Below are positions 14,439 through 24,188 of a stretch of DNA of 64,000 nucleotides, piece by piece. The DNA comes from Pseudomonas argentinensis (GTDB lineage: Bacteria > Pseudomonadota > Gammaproteobacteria > Pseudomonadales > Pseudomonadaceae): NCBI RefSeq assembly GCF_001839655.2, contig NZ_CP056087.1:2542001-2606000 (forward strand), read 5' to 3'. The position numbers and the translations under genes are program-made. The stretch's first letter is position 1; each line of letters opens with the position of its first letter. The notes under the pieces are model-generated. The model was not told the origin of the DNA. It saw nothing but the letters and a program-made list of their open reading frames with translations, and searched no databases.

Positions 14439-14897
14439 ATGGACAGAAAGCCAACATGGCCACTGACCCTCTATTTTGACGGTGAGTGCCCACTCTGCGC
14501 CCGGGAGATAAACACCTTGCGCGGGCGTGCCGCCCCGGAGCGCCTGCGCTTCGTCGATATCCGTGACCAAGGTTTCGAGCCAGAATCCCTGGCGCTCACC
14601 TTTGCCCAGATGGAATCATTGCTGCACGCCAGGTTTGCCGATGGCGCCTGGGTCACCGGTCTGGACGCAACGTTGTGGAGCTGGCGCGCGGCTGGCCTCG
14701 GCTTCTGGGCCGCCCCCCTGTCGTGGCGGTGGGCCAGGCCGATGCTGAACGTCGCCTACCGGCTTTTTTGCCGCTGGCGTCCGCATTTGGCTTGGCTGCC
14801 TCATCCGGATGGTGCCGCTCGCTGTAAAGGCGAGAGCTGTGCGATTCCCAAGGCGGGGAATGCACCGCATAAGCAGTCGACCCGTGAAAAGCGTTAG
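14439..14897 (+). CDS. DCC-family (DUF393) thiol-disulfide oxidoreductase-like protein
   Basis: A 152-residue protein with the family signature near the N-terminus: LTLYFDGECPLCAREI, where the D-x-x-C-x-x-C motif gives the family its name. The family is thioredoxin-like and includes YuxK; its substrates are mostly undefined. A hydrophobic middle (LGFWAAPLSW) and Cys pair in the tail (RCKGESC) are visible. I chose ATG 14439, which leaves the motif at the usual distance from the start; the frame also opens at TTG 14382. It follows the paralogue B gene by about 200 bp and may not belong to that cluster. Confidence 0.75.
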   Translation: MDRKPTWPLTLYFDGECPLCAREINTLRGRAAPERLRFVDIRDQGFEPESLALTFAQMESLLHARFADGAWVTGLDATLWSWRAAGLGFWAAPLSWRWARPMLNVAYRLFCRWRPHLAWLPHPDGAARCKGESCAIPKAGNAPHKQSTREKR

Positions 14898-14995
14898 GTG
14901 TCACGCTCAATGGCTTGGGCGCCATGCGAGCGATCTCGCACCCCTGTGAAACGAAGGCGCCAGGCGGCGCCATCGGTCATAGCGAACGGCCAGAA

Positions 14996-15283
14996 TCAAA
15001 TCCCTTGCCTGGTATCCATCGCGGCCTTGTTGCCGTCGAAATCCTCGGGCTCCACGGGAGGCGCTTCGTCTGGCAGTGACGTCGGCTCGCTATCGGTACC
15101 GGTGCCGGGGTCCAGGCCCTCATCGTCTTCATCGGCGTGGTCTCTACCCGGCTGTTGGGCCAGGGGCCGTCTTATCGCACTCACCGAGCCCAGCCGAGTG
15201 GGGGTAGCAGCGGCTTGGGGCGCAACATAGCCTGGGTTGCCCTGGTAGTGGGGCGTCCCATCTTTCAGATTCATGACTTTCAT
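14996..15283 (-). CDS. Small hydrophilic protein of unknown function
   Basis: A 95-residue acidic, proline-rich protein starting MKVMNLKDGTPHYQG and rich in D/E in the second half (HADEDDEGLD, PPVEPEDFDG). I recognise no domain. The start at 15283 has GAGG nine bases upstream; the frame extends further but into unlikely sequence. Low complexity and lack of homologues known to me keep confidence moderate. It lies alone between the DCC gene and a response regulator. Confidence 0.45.
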   Translation of the reverse strand: MKVMNLKDGTPHYQGNPGYVAPQAAATPTRLGSVSAIRRPLAQQPGRDHADEDDEGLDPGTGTDSEPTSLPDEAPPVEPEDFDGNKAAMDTRQGI

Positions 15284-15513
15284 GACGATGTACCTCGAGG
15301 TAGGCCAAAGAGTTGGCCTACTCCATCCGAGCGGGGGCGAGGATGGGAGGTTCATGCTCAAAGATGACCGCCGGGCGGACAGATCCAGACGCGCCACGCC
15401 AAGCGTGACGGCGTTTCGAGCGTTACAGGAGCGGCCGTGACCATCCGTCCACTTTAAGACACGTAATGCGCATCCCACGGCCTAATTTTCATTGTAGACA
15501 CTGGCCAAACCAA

Positions 15514-15897
15514 ATGACCTTCACCGTACTGCTCGTCGAAGACGAGCTGATCCTCCGGCAACTTCTGATGGAGTTGATCTCGCCCCTGGCTCTGGAGGTG
15601 ATCGAGTGTGCATCGGCTGACGCAGCGCTCGAACATCTGGAGCGCGGGACGGTGGATCTGCTGCTGAGCGATATTCGCATGCCGGGCTCGCTGGATGGCT
15701 GGCAGCTGGCGCAGATCGTCTGGGCCCGCTGGCCCGAACTGCCGGTGTTGCTAACCTCGGGGCACCAGATGCCGCGCGACGACCAGATACCGGAACACTC
15801 GGCGTTCCTCTCCAAACCATGGGATCTGGACGCGATGTACGGCAGGGTGCAAACCTACCTCGAAAGCCAGGCCGGCCATCGGCCGCGTGCTCATTAG
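15514..15897 (+). CDS. Single-domain response regulator receiver
   Basis: A 127-residue CheY-like receiver with no output domain. The acidic pair is E9-D10 (LLVEDEL), the phosphoacceptor D53 in LLLSDIRMPG, T81/S82 in LLTSGHQ and the invariant lysine K101 in LSKPWD. It is probably the target of a hybrid or separate histidine kinase located elsewhere. It points towards the convergent chemoreceptor gene but has no kinase neighbour. Start at ATG 15514 places the receiver at the N-terminus; the ribosome site is poor. Confidence 0.85.
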   Translation: MTFTVLLVEDELILRQLLMELISPLALEVIECASADAALEHLERGTVDLLLSDIRMPGSLDGWQLAQIVWARWPELPVLLTSGHQMPRDDQIPEHSAFLSKPWDLDAMYGRVQTYLESQAGHRPRAH

Positions 15898-15900
15898 CCA

Positions 15901-15920
15901 CGGCGGCCGCTGCGCCGCCG
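15901..15920. terminator. GC hairpin after the response regulator gene
   Basis: Arms cggcggc / gccgccg with a 6-nt loop start three bases after the receiver stop codon, between two convergent genes. There is no T-tract, so a terminator function is only suggested by position. Confidence 0.3.
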
Positions 15921-16028
15921 CCAGCCGAGGATTCGGCCACCACCCGTGCACTCTAGCGCAGGTTTTCAGGTGGCAACCTTACCGGTACCGTTGCGGCACC
16001 GCTACCCATAAGCTCTTTCGCTACGGCC

Positions 16029-18182
16029 CTAGACCTTGAACTGGTCCATCAACCCCTGCTGGTGGTTGGCCAGCGCATTCAGCGAGCGGCTGACCTGGGC
16101 GGACTCATCCGCCTGTTCGGCCAGCGATTCGGTGACGTCGCGGATGCCCGACACGTTGCGGTTGATCTCCTCGGCGACTGCGCTCTGTTGCTCGGCGGCG
16201 CTGGCGATTTGCAGGTTCATGCTGGTGATCACCGAGACCGCATCGCCGATACGCTTGAGGGCGCTGACGGCGAGGGCGACGTGGCTGACATTGTCCTGGG
16301 CCTGGAGGTGGCCGTCGCGCATGGATTCCACCACGTCGCGGGTGCCTTGCTGCAGGCGCTCGATGACCTGGCGGATCTCTTCGATCGAGACCTGGGTGCG
16401 GGTGGCCAGGCTTCTGACCTCATCGGCAACGACGGCGAAACCACGGCCGGCTTCACCGGCGCGTGCGGCTTCGATGGCGGCATTGAGGGCCAGGAGGTTG
16501 GTTTGCTCGGCGATGCTGCGAATGGCTTCGAGCACCGAGCCGATCTGCTCGCTGCTGGCCGCCAGGCCTTCGACGTCGCGCATGGCGGTACCGAGGTCGT
16601 GGGCCAGCCGCTCGATACGCTGGGTGGTCTGGTCGACCACCTGGAGACCTTCGCGGGTCGCTTCGTCGGCGCTGCGTGCCGCGGCGGCGGCCTCTGAGGC
16701 GTTTTGCGCCACGGCCTGGGCGGTGGCGCTCATTTCGTTGGAGGCGGTCGCCACCTGTTCGACTTCGCTGAGCTGCGCTTGCATGCCCTGGCTGGTGCGG
16801 GTGGCGATGCCGGCCGACTGGTCGGCGGTGTGGCGGGCGGACTGCACCGAGTCCTTCACCTTGGCCACGATCGGCTGCAGCTTGTCGAGAAAGTGATTGA
16901 AGCCATCGGCCAGCCGGCCCAGTTCGTCCTGCCGCGGGTACTGGAGGCGGCGGGTCAGGTCACCCTCGCCGCTGGCGATGTCGTCGAGCCTGTCGGCGAC
17001 CGACAGGATCGGGCGGGTGACGCGCCGCGCCATGATGTTCATGAGCACCAGGCCCAGCACGATCGCGCCGATGCCCACCAGCCAGGAGATCATGCTGTCG
17101 CGGGTACGCTGCGCCTCGAGGGTGTCGGCCAGTGCCAGGGCGCGGGTGAGCACCACCGGTTTCGGCGCCTGGATCAGAATGCCCCAGGTCTTGGCGCCGG
17201 GAATGGGCTGCACGGGCTGCATGACGCCGATGGCCTGCTCGCTCGACACCACGGACGGCTGGCCGGCCTGCAGCGCCTGCCGCAGTGCGCTGGCCTGGGT
17301 CTGGGCGGCGTCGTCCAGGGGCTTGCCTAGCTGAGTCGCGTCACGGGTGTACGCCGCCAGCAGCCCGGCCGGGCTGATGATGCTGATGTCGCCCTGGCCG
17401 TCATACAGGCTGCGGTTCGCCGATTCGGCCAGCGCCTGCAGCGCGGCCAGGCTGATATCGATACCGATCACGCCGATCACCTTGCCGCCGTCCTGCAGGG
17501 GCAGAGCCACGCTGGTCATCAGCACGGGCTGGTCATTCACCTGGTCGACATAAGGGTCGAGCAGGCACGCCGCCGCGGTCTTGAGCGGGCAGCTGTACCA
17601 GGCGTTGTAGGCTGCGCCGCTTGGGCCGGGGGTGGTGTCGGCCAGTTCCTGTTCGGTCATCACTTCGGCTGCGAACCTGCCCGGCTCGCTCTGCGCCCAG
17701 TAGAGCGCAAAGCGGCCCGCCTCGTTGCTGCTCGCGCCTTCGTTATCGATGAAGGCGGCATCCTGCCCGTCCAGGCCGTTGGGCGCGAAGGCGATGTAGA
17801 TACCCAGGGACTCGGGGCGCGCCTTCAGCGCATCGGCCAGCACGGCGGTCAGGTCGCTACGCAGCGCCTCGGCGCTGAGCACACCCTTGGCGTGCTGGTT
17901 ACGCAGCAGGTCGACCTGTTTGGCGAGGCCGAGGCCGTACAGGTAAACCTCGAGGAATTCGCTGCGCATGCTTTGCGCCTGTGCCTCGCCGATGGCCTGT
18001 AGCCGCAACTGCGCGGAATCGCCGAGCATTTGATAGCTGGTGCCTTTGACGACATCGCTGCTGCGCGCTGCATAGAACTGGGAGACGAGTACGAGCAGGG
18101 ACACGACCAGGAACAGGCAGAGGCCGGCGAGGGCGGTCAGCTTGAACTGGATGGAGAGCCGATTGAACATGAGAACAGCCAT
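16029..18182 (-). CDS. Methyl-accepting chemotaxis protein, large periplasmic (dCache-like) sensor
   Basis: Inner-membrane chemoreceptor of about 717 residues that signals to CheA/CheW. Layout: N-terminal membrane segment ([19 protein letters not shown]), periplasmic domain of about 320 residues with features of a double Cache fold ([31 protein letters not shown]), second membrane segment ([18 protein letters not shown]), HAMP, and a cytoplasmic domain with the hairpin tip [20 protein letters not shown]. The ligand is unknown; amino acids, polyamines and organic acids are typical for such receptors in Pseudomonas. The start is uncertain: ATG 18182, ATG 18170 and TTG 18221 all lack a good ribosome site. 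Confidence 0.88.
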   Translation of the reverse strand: MAVLMFNRLSIQFKLTALAGLCLFLVVSLLVLVSQFYAARSSDVVKGTSYQMLGDSAQLRLQAIGEAQAQSMRSEFLEVYLYGLGLAKQVDLLRNQHAKGVLSAEALRSDLTAVLADALKARPESLGIYIAFAPNGLDGQDAAFIDNEGASSNEAGRFALYWAQSEPGRFAAEVMTEQELADTTPGPSGAAYNAWYSCPLKTAAACLLDPYVDQVNDQPVLMTSVALPLQDGGKVIGVIGIDISLAALQALAESANRSLYDGQGDISIISPAGLLAAYTRDATQLGKPLDDAAQTQASALRQALQAGQPSVVSSEQAIGVMQPVQPIPGAKTWGILIQAPKPVVLTRALALADTLEAQRTRDSMISWLVGIGAIVLGLVLMNIMARRVTRPILSVADRLDDIASGEGDLTRRLQYPRQDELGRLADGFNHFLDKLQPIVAKVKDSVQSARHTADQSAGIATRTSQGMQAQLSEVEQVATASNEMSATAQAVAQNASEAAAAARSADEATREGLQVVDQTTQRIERLAHDLGTAMRDVEGLAASSEQIGSVLEAIRSIAEQTNLLALNAAIEAARAGEAGRGFAVVADEVRSLATRTQVSIEEIRQVIERLQQGTRDVVESMRDGHLQAQDNVSHVALAVSALKRIGDAVSVITSMNLQIASAAEQQSAVAEEINRNVSGIRDVTESLAEQADESAQVSRSLNALANHQQGLMDQFKV

Positions 18183-18358
18183 TTGAAAGGGGGACTGGCA
18201 GGTTATCGGCGGCCGCGGCAATTGCTTCAGCCGATCGACACGTCATCCGTCTCGCTGTCCGCTGGCGCTGCCGCCTGTCGAAAGCATTGCACTCCGGCGC
18301 CGGGCGACGTTTCAGAACGGTGTGCGCAGATGTCCTGCGTCGTTACGGGAGTGTGGTC

Positions 18359-18601
18359 ATGGCAGTCGAACATAACGAATCAGAATCCGCCTTCGAGTCC
18401 TCCAGCGACAAGGAAGTGGATACCGGCGCAGGGCATGGCTCGGGGCTGGAGAAGGCCAGTTCGGAGCCCAGGCAGGGCCGCAACGAGGCCGAGGCGAAGA
18501 AGAACCGGGTGGAGTGGAACCCGCCAGCGGGCAATCCGGGTTCGGATCAGGATTCCCTGAACGAGCGTGAAAACGGTACCGCCAGAACGGATGAGCGCTA
18601 G
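18359..18601 (+). CDS. Small hydrophilic protein of unknown function
   Basis: An 80-residue, highly charged protein without hydrophobic segments (MAVEHNESESAF..., KKNRVEWNPP, ENGTARTDER). The composition, rich in E, S, G, N and R, resembles small disordered stress-type proteins, but no family is recognised. ATG 18359 has GGGAG upstream. It is divergent from the chemoreceptor gene and followed by a large inverted repeat. Confidence 0.5.
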   Translation: MAVEHNESESAFESSSDKEVDTGAGHGSGLEKASSEPRQGRNEAEAKKNRVEWNPPAGNPGSDQDSLNERENGTARTDER

Positions 18602-19052
18602 GGTCTGTTGTCGATCTGCAGGCGCTGGTCCGTAGGTGAAACCCCGCGAAATCACCATGGGTTTCACCTACCCGGTCCGGCCCATGCGACGAGCTGTCAC
18701 CCCTCTGAGAAAGGGTTTCGCCCTTGATTTCGCGCGCATGGCGCGCTCCCACAGAAGCGGGTCGATGGGTGAGCCAGCCTTGGCGCCGTCCATTCGAGTG
18801 CGAGATCGGGACGGGCTTCCCATGCAATCACCCAGCAACCCATCAGTTCCCGCCAGCCGTAGGGCTTACCGGCGAAGCGCTCGGCTCTTCCTTTTCGCTC
18901 CAACAGGCCCCCGGCCCGGGCCGCGGCATACCGGCCGGCCGGCTTGTTGAATCTTTGCCGATGGACGGCATCTTTCAAAATGTAACGGTCAGTCATGACC
19001 GGCCTGCAGGCGGCTGTCGCCGTACCTGCGTAACACCAACAGGACGTGAACG
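18602..19052. other. 450-bp intergenic region with repeats
   Basis: No convincing gene. It contains the 13-bp-arm inverted repeat at 18632-18671, a short hairpin aaggg-ttTCG-ccctt at 18711-18725, a REP-like half site gcgcgcatggcgcgctccca at 18732-18751 that matches part of the repeat at 36851-36901, and a GC palindrome-rich stretch near 18900-18945. The last 60 bases should hold the promoter of the permease gene. Confidence 0.5.
18632..18671. repeat. Perfect 13-bp inverted repeat
   Basis: Arms gtaggtgaaaccc and gggtttcacctac with a 14-nt loop, 30 bp after the small hydrophilic gene. It may serve as a bidirectional transcription stop or be a palindromic repetitive element. Confidence 0.6.
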
Positions 19053-20396
19053 ATGCCCACAGCCAATACGCAGCCAACTCCACCCCTGAAGCGCGCCATC
19101 ACGGGCTCGATGCTGACCCTGTTCATCCTGGGGGACGTGCTCGGCGCCGGGGTGTATGCCCTGGCCGGGGTGATCGCCGGCGAGGTGGGCGGTGCGGTCT
19201 GGGTGGCCTTGCTGGTGGCCCTGGGTTTCGCCTTGCTCACCGCGGGTTCCTACGCCGAGCTGGTCACCAAGTACCCCCATGCCGGGGCGTCGGCGGTATT
19301 CGCGGCCAGGGCCTACAAGTCGCCGCTGGTGTCCTTTCTGGTCGGCTTCTGCATGCTGGCGGCAGCGGTGACCAGCGCGGCGGGGCTGTCCCTGGCCTTT
19401 GCCGGGGATTACCTGGCGGCCTTCATCGACATTCCCGCCCAGGTGGCGGCGCTGATTTTCCTGGTGGTGATCGGCCTGCTCAATGCCCGGGGCATCAAGG
19501 AGTCGCTGTCGGCCAACCTGGTGATGACCACCATCGAGCTGTCCGGCCTGCTGCTGGTGATAGTCGCCGCGGCGTGGTTCTTGCGCGGCGGCGAAGGGGA
19601 TTTCAGCCGGGTGGTGGAGTTCAAGTCCGGGGTCAACCCGGCCTTTGCAGTGCTGGGTGGAGCGCTGCTGGCGTTCTATTCCTTCGTGGGATTCGAGACC
19701 TCGGCCAACCTCGCCGAAGAGATTCGTGACGTGCGCAAGACCTACCCACGGGCGCTGTTCGCTGCGCTGATCATCGCCGGGGCGATCTATATGGCGGTGT
19801 CCATCGGTGCGGCGCTGGTGATGCCTGTCGAACAGCTGGCCAGCTCCACGGCGCCGCTGCTGGAGGTCGTGAAGGCCTCCGGGCTGGGCATCCCGCCGCA
19901 GCTGTTCGCCTTTATCGCCTTGATCGCCGTGGCCAACGGCGCCTTGCTGACCATGATCATGGCCAGCCGCCTGGCCTACGGCATGGCCCACCAGCGGTTG
20001 CTGCCGAGCGTGCTGGGCGGCGTGCTGGCGGAGCGGCGCACACCGGCAGCGGCCATCGTGGCGACCACCCTGGTGGCCATCGTGCTGACGCTGACCGGCT
20101 CCCTGGCGACTCTGGCGCAAACCGTGGTGCTGCTGTTGCTGTTCGTGTTCATCAGCACCAACCTGGCGGTGCTGGTGCTGCGCCGCGACGAGGTGGCGCA
20201 GGAGCACTTCCGCGTACCGACCTGGGTGCCGGTGCTGGGCGTGGCCTCGTGCCTGCTGCTGATGACCCAGCAGGACGCGCAAACCTGGCTGCGCGCCGGC
20301 GCGCTGTTGCTGGCCGGCGTGGTGCTGTACGGCATCACCCGGGCCGGCGGGGTGCAGCCGCTCAAGGCCGAGGACTACAAGGTGGCGGACAGCTGA
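19053..20396 (+). CDS. APC-family amino acid permease
   Basis: A 447-residue inner-membrane transporter with about 12 hydrophobic segments. The first helix motif is LFILGDVLGAGVYALAGVIA, and the conserved FVGFETSANLAEEI of helix 6 is present, both typical of the amino acid-polyamine-organocation superfamily. The substrate is not predictable. The ATG has AGGA nine bases upstream. It stands alone, followed by about 200 bp of intergenic DNA before a lipoprotein gene. Confidence 0.85.
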   Translation: MPTANTQPTPPLKRAITGSMLTLFILGDVLGAGVYALAGVIAGEVGGAVWVALLVALGFALLTAGSYAELVTKYPHAGASAVFAARAYKSPLVSFLVGFCMLAAAVTSAAGLSLAFAGDYLAAFIDIPAQVAALIFLVVIGLLNARGIKESLSANLVMTTIELSGLLLVIVAAAWFLRGGEGDFSRVVEFKSGVNPAFAVLGGALLAFYSFVGFETSANLAEEIRDVRKTYPRALFAALIIAGAIYMAVSIGAALVMPVEQLASSTAPLLEVVKASGLGIPPQLFAFIALIAVANGALLTMIMASRLAYGMAHQRLLPSVLGGVLAERRTPAAAIVATTLVAIVLTLTGSLATLAQTVVLLLLFVFISTNLAVLVLRRDEVAQEHFRVPTWVPVLGVASCLLLMTQQDAQTWLRAGALLLAGVVLYGITRAGGVQPLKAEDYKVADS

Positions 20397-20606
20397 GCCG
20401 GGTAGCCGGTGGCGGCTCGAAGGGGCGAAGCGCAGCCAAGGGTGACGTCGAGTTTCATAGTGCCATTAGCACGCCTGTGCTAATGACCCGGCCGTGACGC
20501 GGGGTTATGGTTTGGTGGTATCCCCAACGTTTTTCAAGCCCTTGCGCCATTGCAGTGGGGCAACCGTTGGTTGTGGAGCACCACTACAATCCCAAGGAAG
20601 CACACC

Positions 20607-20939
20607 ATGAAACTGCGTTCTCCGGTCACCTTCGCGCTGCTCGGCGCCCTGTCTGTCGGCCTCGCTGGTTGCAGCAACATCAAACCCTCCGAAGACAAGC
20701 TCAAGACGCTGGCCGAGACCAATCTCGGCGAGGCGGTGAGCGGCATCGGCAACGTGCGCAGCGATTCCATGCAGACCTACTACGTGGCGCGCACCGGCTC
20801 CGGCGACTACAACTGCACGGTGGCCAGTGGCGCCAGCGGCGGCGCCTTCACCGTGGCGAGCTTCGGCCTGATGCAGCCCGCTGCCTATTGCCAGCGCAAA
20901 GGCTCCGGCAGCGGTGTGCCCGCGCCGCTCGCACAGTAA
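20607..20939 (+). CDS. Small lipoprotein
   Basis: A 110-residue predicted lipoprotein: MKLRSPVTFALLGALSVGLAGC, with a lipobox LAGC at residue 21, so it should be acylated and membrane-anchored. The mature part has two further cysteines (DYNCTVAS, AAYCQRKG) that could form a disulfide. No functional domain is recognised. ATG 20607 follows AAGGAAG. A clear hairpin terminator follows the stop. Confidence 0.7.
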   Translation: MKLRSPVTFALLGALSVGLAGCSNIKPSEDKLKTLAETNLGEAVSGIGNVRSDSMQTYYVARTGSGDYNCTVASGASGGAFTVASFGLMQPAAYCQRKGSGSGVPAPLAQ

Positions 20940-20973
20940 ACGGGCCACTGGTCCGAATACCGAGCCCGGTGTG

Positions 20974-21001
20974 AAAGCCCGACCAGGGATGGCCGGGCTT
21001 T
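20974..21001 (+). terminator. Rho-independent terminator after the lipoprotein gene
   Basis: Arms aaagcccg / cgggcttt, extended by partial pairing inside, followed by TTTCGATTTCG. Confidence 0.7.
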
Positions 21002-21046
21002 TCGATTTCGATAACTAGCGTCAGCCCTGTCTCCAGGGCAATGGCG

Positions 21047-21142
21047 TTATTCGAGTTCGTGGAGCAGGGTGACGCCGGAGTACAGGCCGATCACGAACAG
21101 CGCCAGGAATACCACTGCCGAGCCGATCAGGAATGAAGTCAT
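21047..21142 (-). CDS. 31-residue single-span membrane protein
   Basis: Short reading frame coding MTSFLIGSAVVFLALFVIGL followed by YSGVTLLHELE and TAA. It is one hydrophobic helix with a charged tail, as in bacterial small membrane proteins. A purine-rich stretch (aagaagaaaagg) lies upstream of the ATG. It is in the same orientation as the DUF421 gene and 105 bp downstream of it, so it may be cotranscribed. Length and composition are the only support; conservation in relatives would settle it. Confidence 0.5.
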   Translation of the reverse strand: MTSFLIGSAVVFLALFVIGLYSGVTLLHELE

Positions 21143-21246
21143 GGTGCGGGCCTTTTCTTCTTGGGCGCCTGGTTGCCGGCGCGATAGCAGGGTAGAGGCG
21201 CCGCAGTGCCGATCCGTTCAGGTGATTTTTCCCGGCGGCAGCGTTA

Positions 21247-21939
21247 TCAGCGCAGCCGTTCGTGGCTCAGCGCCGGCGACCAGGTGCGCTGCGTGCAGCG
21301 CGGGCAACTGGCGTCTTGTCCGCTGGTCATCGATTGCGTGTGGCCGCAGCGCACGCAGGCATAGGTGCCGGCCTGTGGCACCTGCCGGTATTCGCTGCGG
21401 TGCTCGCCCGGCAGCACCGAGAGGCCGGGTTTCACGGCATTGGCGGGGTAGAAGTACAGGCTCATGTCACCATCGGTTTCCAGAATGCCCAGGCGCACCT
21501 GGCCGAGGTGCTCGACACCCTGCTGGCGCAGCTCCATGAAGAATTCGTCGGAGGAGATGTTCAGGTGATCCAGGCTGTTCAGCTCGTAGAGTCCGTCCTT
21601 GATGATGGTTACCGGTTTGCCCTCCATCCAGTCGGAAACGCGCTCGCTGCGGCGCATCATCGTCACCGTGGCGCGGTACAGCACCAGCAGGGTGAGGAAC
21701 ACCATGGCCACCGGCAGCAAGGGCACGTCGTCATAGAACGACACGTCACCGGCGGCCGAACCCAGGGTGAGAATCACCACCAGTTCGAACAGCGACAACT
21801 GGCGAATGCCGCGCCGGCCGCTGACCTTGAGGAACACGAACACCACCACGAAAGCGAATAGTGCGCGAAGCGCCACTTCGCCCAGAAACAGCAAAGGCAA
21901 ATCATCCAGCAGCATGCGCTGCCAATCGAACGCGGTCAT
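21247..21939 (-). CDS. DUF421 (YetF-like) membrane protein with C-terminal zinc ribbon
   Basis: A 230-residue protein with three N-terminal membrane segments (LFAFVVVFVFLKVSG, LFELVVILTLGSA, VAMVFLTLLVLYRATV), then the soluble DUF421 domain (EGKPVTIIKDG). The tail adds C-x2-C...C-x2-C (YACVRCGHTQ, ASCPRCTQRTW), a rubredoxin-like zinc ribbon not found in the standard YetF layout. Function of the family is unknown. ATG 21939 with GGAG eight bases upstream is preferred over GTG 21948. It is divergent from the HBM chemoreceptor. Confidence 0.8.
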   Translation of the reverse strand: MTAFDWQRMLLDDLPLLFLGEVALRALFAFVVVFVFLKVSGRRGIRQLSLFELVVILTLGSAAGDVSFYDDVPLLPVAMVFLTLLVLYRATVTMMRRSERVSDWMEGKPVTIIKDGLYELNSLDHLNISSDEFFMELRQQGVEHLGQVRLGILETDGDMSLYFYPANAVKPGLSVLPGEHRSEYRQVPQAGTYACVRCGHTQSMTSGQDASCPRCTQRTWSPALSHERLR

Positions 21940-22166
21940 CTTTTTCACTCCGAAAGCCTGCCTCTATCGCTTCAGACCGCCAAGCCGGCGATTGGATCGA
22001 ACTCGATCACGGCGGCCCTCGATACGGGCGGCAAGCCCGTTCTAGACAACTGCGCTGCAAATTGTGTGAACCGAGGTACGCAACCTGCGTCAATGTGATA
22101 TCAATGTGCCACCTAGTGATTCTGTTGACGCGTGCGGTGTTAGGGCCCCATGCGACGACAGGCTGG

Positions 22167-22197
22167 CCGATCGTTCCCGCGTACCGGGAACGATCGG
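22167..22197. promoter_or_regulatory. Perfect 13-bp-arm palindrome in a divergent promoter region
   Basis: Arms ccgatcgttcccg / cgggaacgatcgg around a 5-nt centre, about 45 bp before the chemoreceptor start. No T-tract follows, so an operator is as likely as a terminator. Confidence 0.45.
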
Positions 22198-22243
22198 GCA
22201 TCGGGCACTTACTGATCATCCATTCGAGTAGTCGGAGCGACCC

Positions 22244-24166
22244 ATGAATACGTGGTTTGGCAATATCAGCGTTACCCTCAAACTGGCCTTGGGCTTTGGC
22301 CTGGTGCTGCTTCTGACCATGGCCCTGGCTCTGGTCGGCTGGAGCAGCCTGGGCAGCGTGGTGCAGCGCAGCGAGCGCATGACCGACGTTAACGAGCTCA
22401 CCCATACCCTCACCGATCTGCGTGTGGCGCGCCTGCAGTACCTGCTCTCCAATGGTGGCGCAGCAGAAGCCGATACGGTACAGCAGGGGATACGTGCGCT
22501 CTCCCAGCGGCAGCAGGAAATGCTGCCGCGCTTTCGCAACGCCGAGAACCAGCGCCTGCTCCATCAGCAGATCGGGCTGATCGAGCAGTACCGGCAGGCC
22601 TTCGACAAGACCAACGCCACCTATGTCGTCGTCAACAACACCCGTGCCGAAATGGTCGACATGGCGGATCGCGCGGGCGAGCTGATCGACCGCATCAGGG
22701 ATGAGGTGGCACGCAATGCCGCCGGCGATGAGGCGGGCTTCGCGCGTTACCAGGCCATCGCCCGCACCAAGGATGACGTGCAGACCCTGCGCTACCGCGT
22801 GCTCAGCTACACCGCGGATGTGAACGAGCGCACCGAGCAGGCGCTGAATCAGCAGATCGAAGGTGTCGATCAGGGCATCAGTGGCCTGACCAGCGTGTTC
22901 GTCGGCGAGTACCGGGAGCAGATCCAGCAGCTGCAAAGCACGGTCACCGCCTACCGTAGCCTGCTGGACGCCTACCGCACGGCAACCGCCGAACGCCTGC
23001 AACTGCGCGGCGCCATGACCGATCAGGTGCAGGAGATCGTCCGAATCGGTGATGAGCTGCTGGCCATGCAGGCCACCCTGCGTGACCGCGACACCACCTG
23101 GGCCAACCAGATGACGATCGGCGCCGCGCTGCTGGCGCTGCTGGTGGGCATTCTCTCGGCGTGGCTGATCACCCGGCAGATCACCCGACCGCTGCAGGAG
23201 ACCCTCGAGGCCGTCGAGCGCATCGCCGGAGGTGACCTCAGCCAGACCCTGCAGGTCAGCCGTCGCGACGAGTTGGGCGTGCTGCAACAGGGCATTCAGC
23301 GTATGGGCAGCACCCTGCGCGAGTTGATCGGCGGCATTCGCGATGGTGTTACCCAGATCGCCAGCGCGGCCGAAGAGCTGTCGGCGGTTACCGAGCAGAC
23401 CAGTGCCGGGGTGAACAGCCAGAAGGTGGAAACCGACCAGGTGGCCACGGCCGTGCAGGAAATGTCCGCCACCGTGCAGGAGGTCGCACGCAGCGCCGCC
23501 GAGGCGTCCCAGGCGGCCGTCGATGCGGATCGCGAGGCCAGCCAGGGTGATCGCGTGGTCGCCGAGACCATTGCGCAGATCGAGCGCCTGGCTAGCGAGG
23601 TGAGCCGCTCCAGCGAGGCCATGGGCGAGCTGCAGAGCGAAAGCAACAAGATCGGCGGGGTGATGGATGTGATCAAGGCGGTGGCCGAGCAGACCAACCT
23701 GCTGGCCCTCAATGCGGCCATCGAGGCAGCACGGGCCGGAGAGGCCGGGCGCGGTTTCGCCGTGGTGGCGGACGAGGTGCGTGGCCTGGCCCAGCGCACG
23801 CAGAAGTCCACCGAAGAGATCGAAGGGCTGATCGCCGGCCTGCAGCGCGGCACCCAGCAGGTGGCCGTGATCATGCAGAGCAGCCGCGAGCTGACCGACA
23901 GCAGCGTGGCCCTGACCCGCCGCGCCGGTGACGCACTGGGCGCGATCACCAGCCGGGTATCCAATATCCAGGCGATGAACCAGCAGATCGCTGCCGCTGC
24001 CGAGCAGCAGGGCGCGGTGGCCGAGGAGATCAGCCGCAGCGTGGTCAACGTGCGCGATATCTCCGAGCAGACCGCCGAGGCCAGCGAAGAAACCGCCGCC
24101 TCGAGCGTCGAGCTGGCGCGCCTGGGCAATCAGCTGCAGACGATGGTCAGCCACTTTCGGGTGTGA
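22244..24166 (+). CDS. Methyl-accepting chemotaxis protein with helical bimodular (HBM-like) sensor
   Basis: A 640-residue chemoreceptor. Membrane segments are at about 12-33 and 283-306 ([20 protein letters not shown]); between them lies an all-helical periplasmic domain of about 250 residues (many QQ and RR-rich helices, with [14 protein letters not shown] between the two modules), as in the HBM receptors McpS/McpQ/McpK that sense tricarboxylic-acid intermediates. Then HAMP and a signalling domain with the tip [20 protein letters not shown]. Ligand assignment to organic acids is by family only. It ends MVSHFRV without a CheR-docking pentapeptide. Confidence 0.87.
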   Translation: MNTWFGNISVTLKLALGFGLVLLLTMALALVGWSSLGSVVQRSERMTDVNELTHTLTDLRVARLQYLLSNGGAAEADTVQQGIRALSQRQQEMLPRFRNAENQRLLHQQIGLIEQYRQAFDKTNATYVVVNNTRAEMVDMADRAGELIDRIRDEVARNAAGDEAGFARYQAIARTKDDVQTLRYRVLSYTADVNERTEQALNQQIEGVDQGISGLTSVFVGEYREQIQQLQSTVTAYRSLLDAYRTATAERLQLRGAMTDQVQEIVRIGDELLAMQATLRDRDTTWANQMTIGAALLALLVGILSAWLITRQITRPLQETLEAVERIAGGDLSQTLQVSRRDELGVLQQGIQRMGSTLRELIGGIRDGVTQIASAAEELSAVTEQTSAGVNSQKVETDQVATAVQEMSATVQEVARSAAEASQAAVDADREASQGDRVVAETIAQIERLASEVSRSSEAMGELQSESNKIGGVMDVIKAVAEQTNLLALNAAIEAARAGEAGRGFAVVADEVRGLAQRTQKSTEEIEGLIAGLQRGTQQVAVIMQSSRELTDSSVALTRRAGDALGAITSRVSNIQAMNQQIAAAAEQQGAVAEEISRSVVNVRDISEQTAEASEETAASSVELARLGNQLQTMVSHFRV

Positions 24167-24188
24167 TGCGGATAACGGATTTCCCGCT

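Noticed and set aside
18697..19083. Open frame on the minus strand upstream of the permease gene.
   Set aside because: Covers the permease promoter and REP-like repeats; product has no recognisable pattern.
22007..24154. Long antisense frame over the HBM chemoreceptor.
   Set aside because: Low-complexity product rich in H, G, L; a shadow of the chemoreceptor's repeats.
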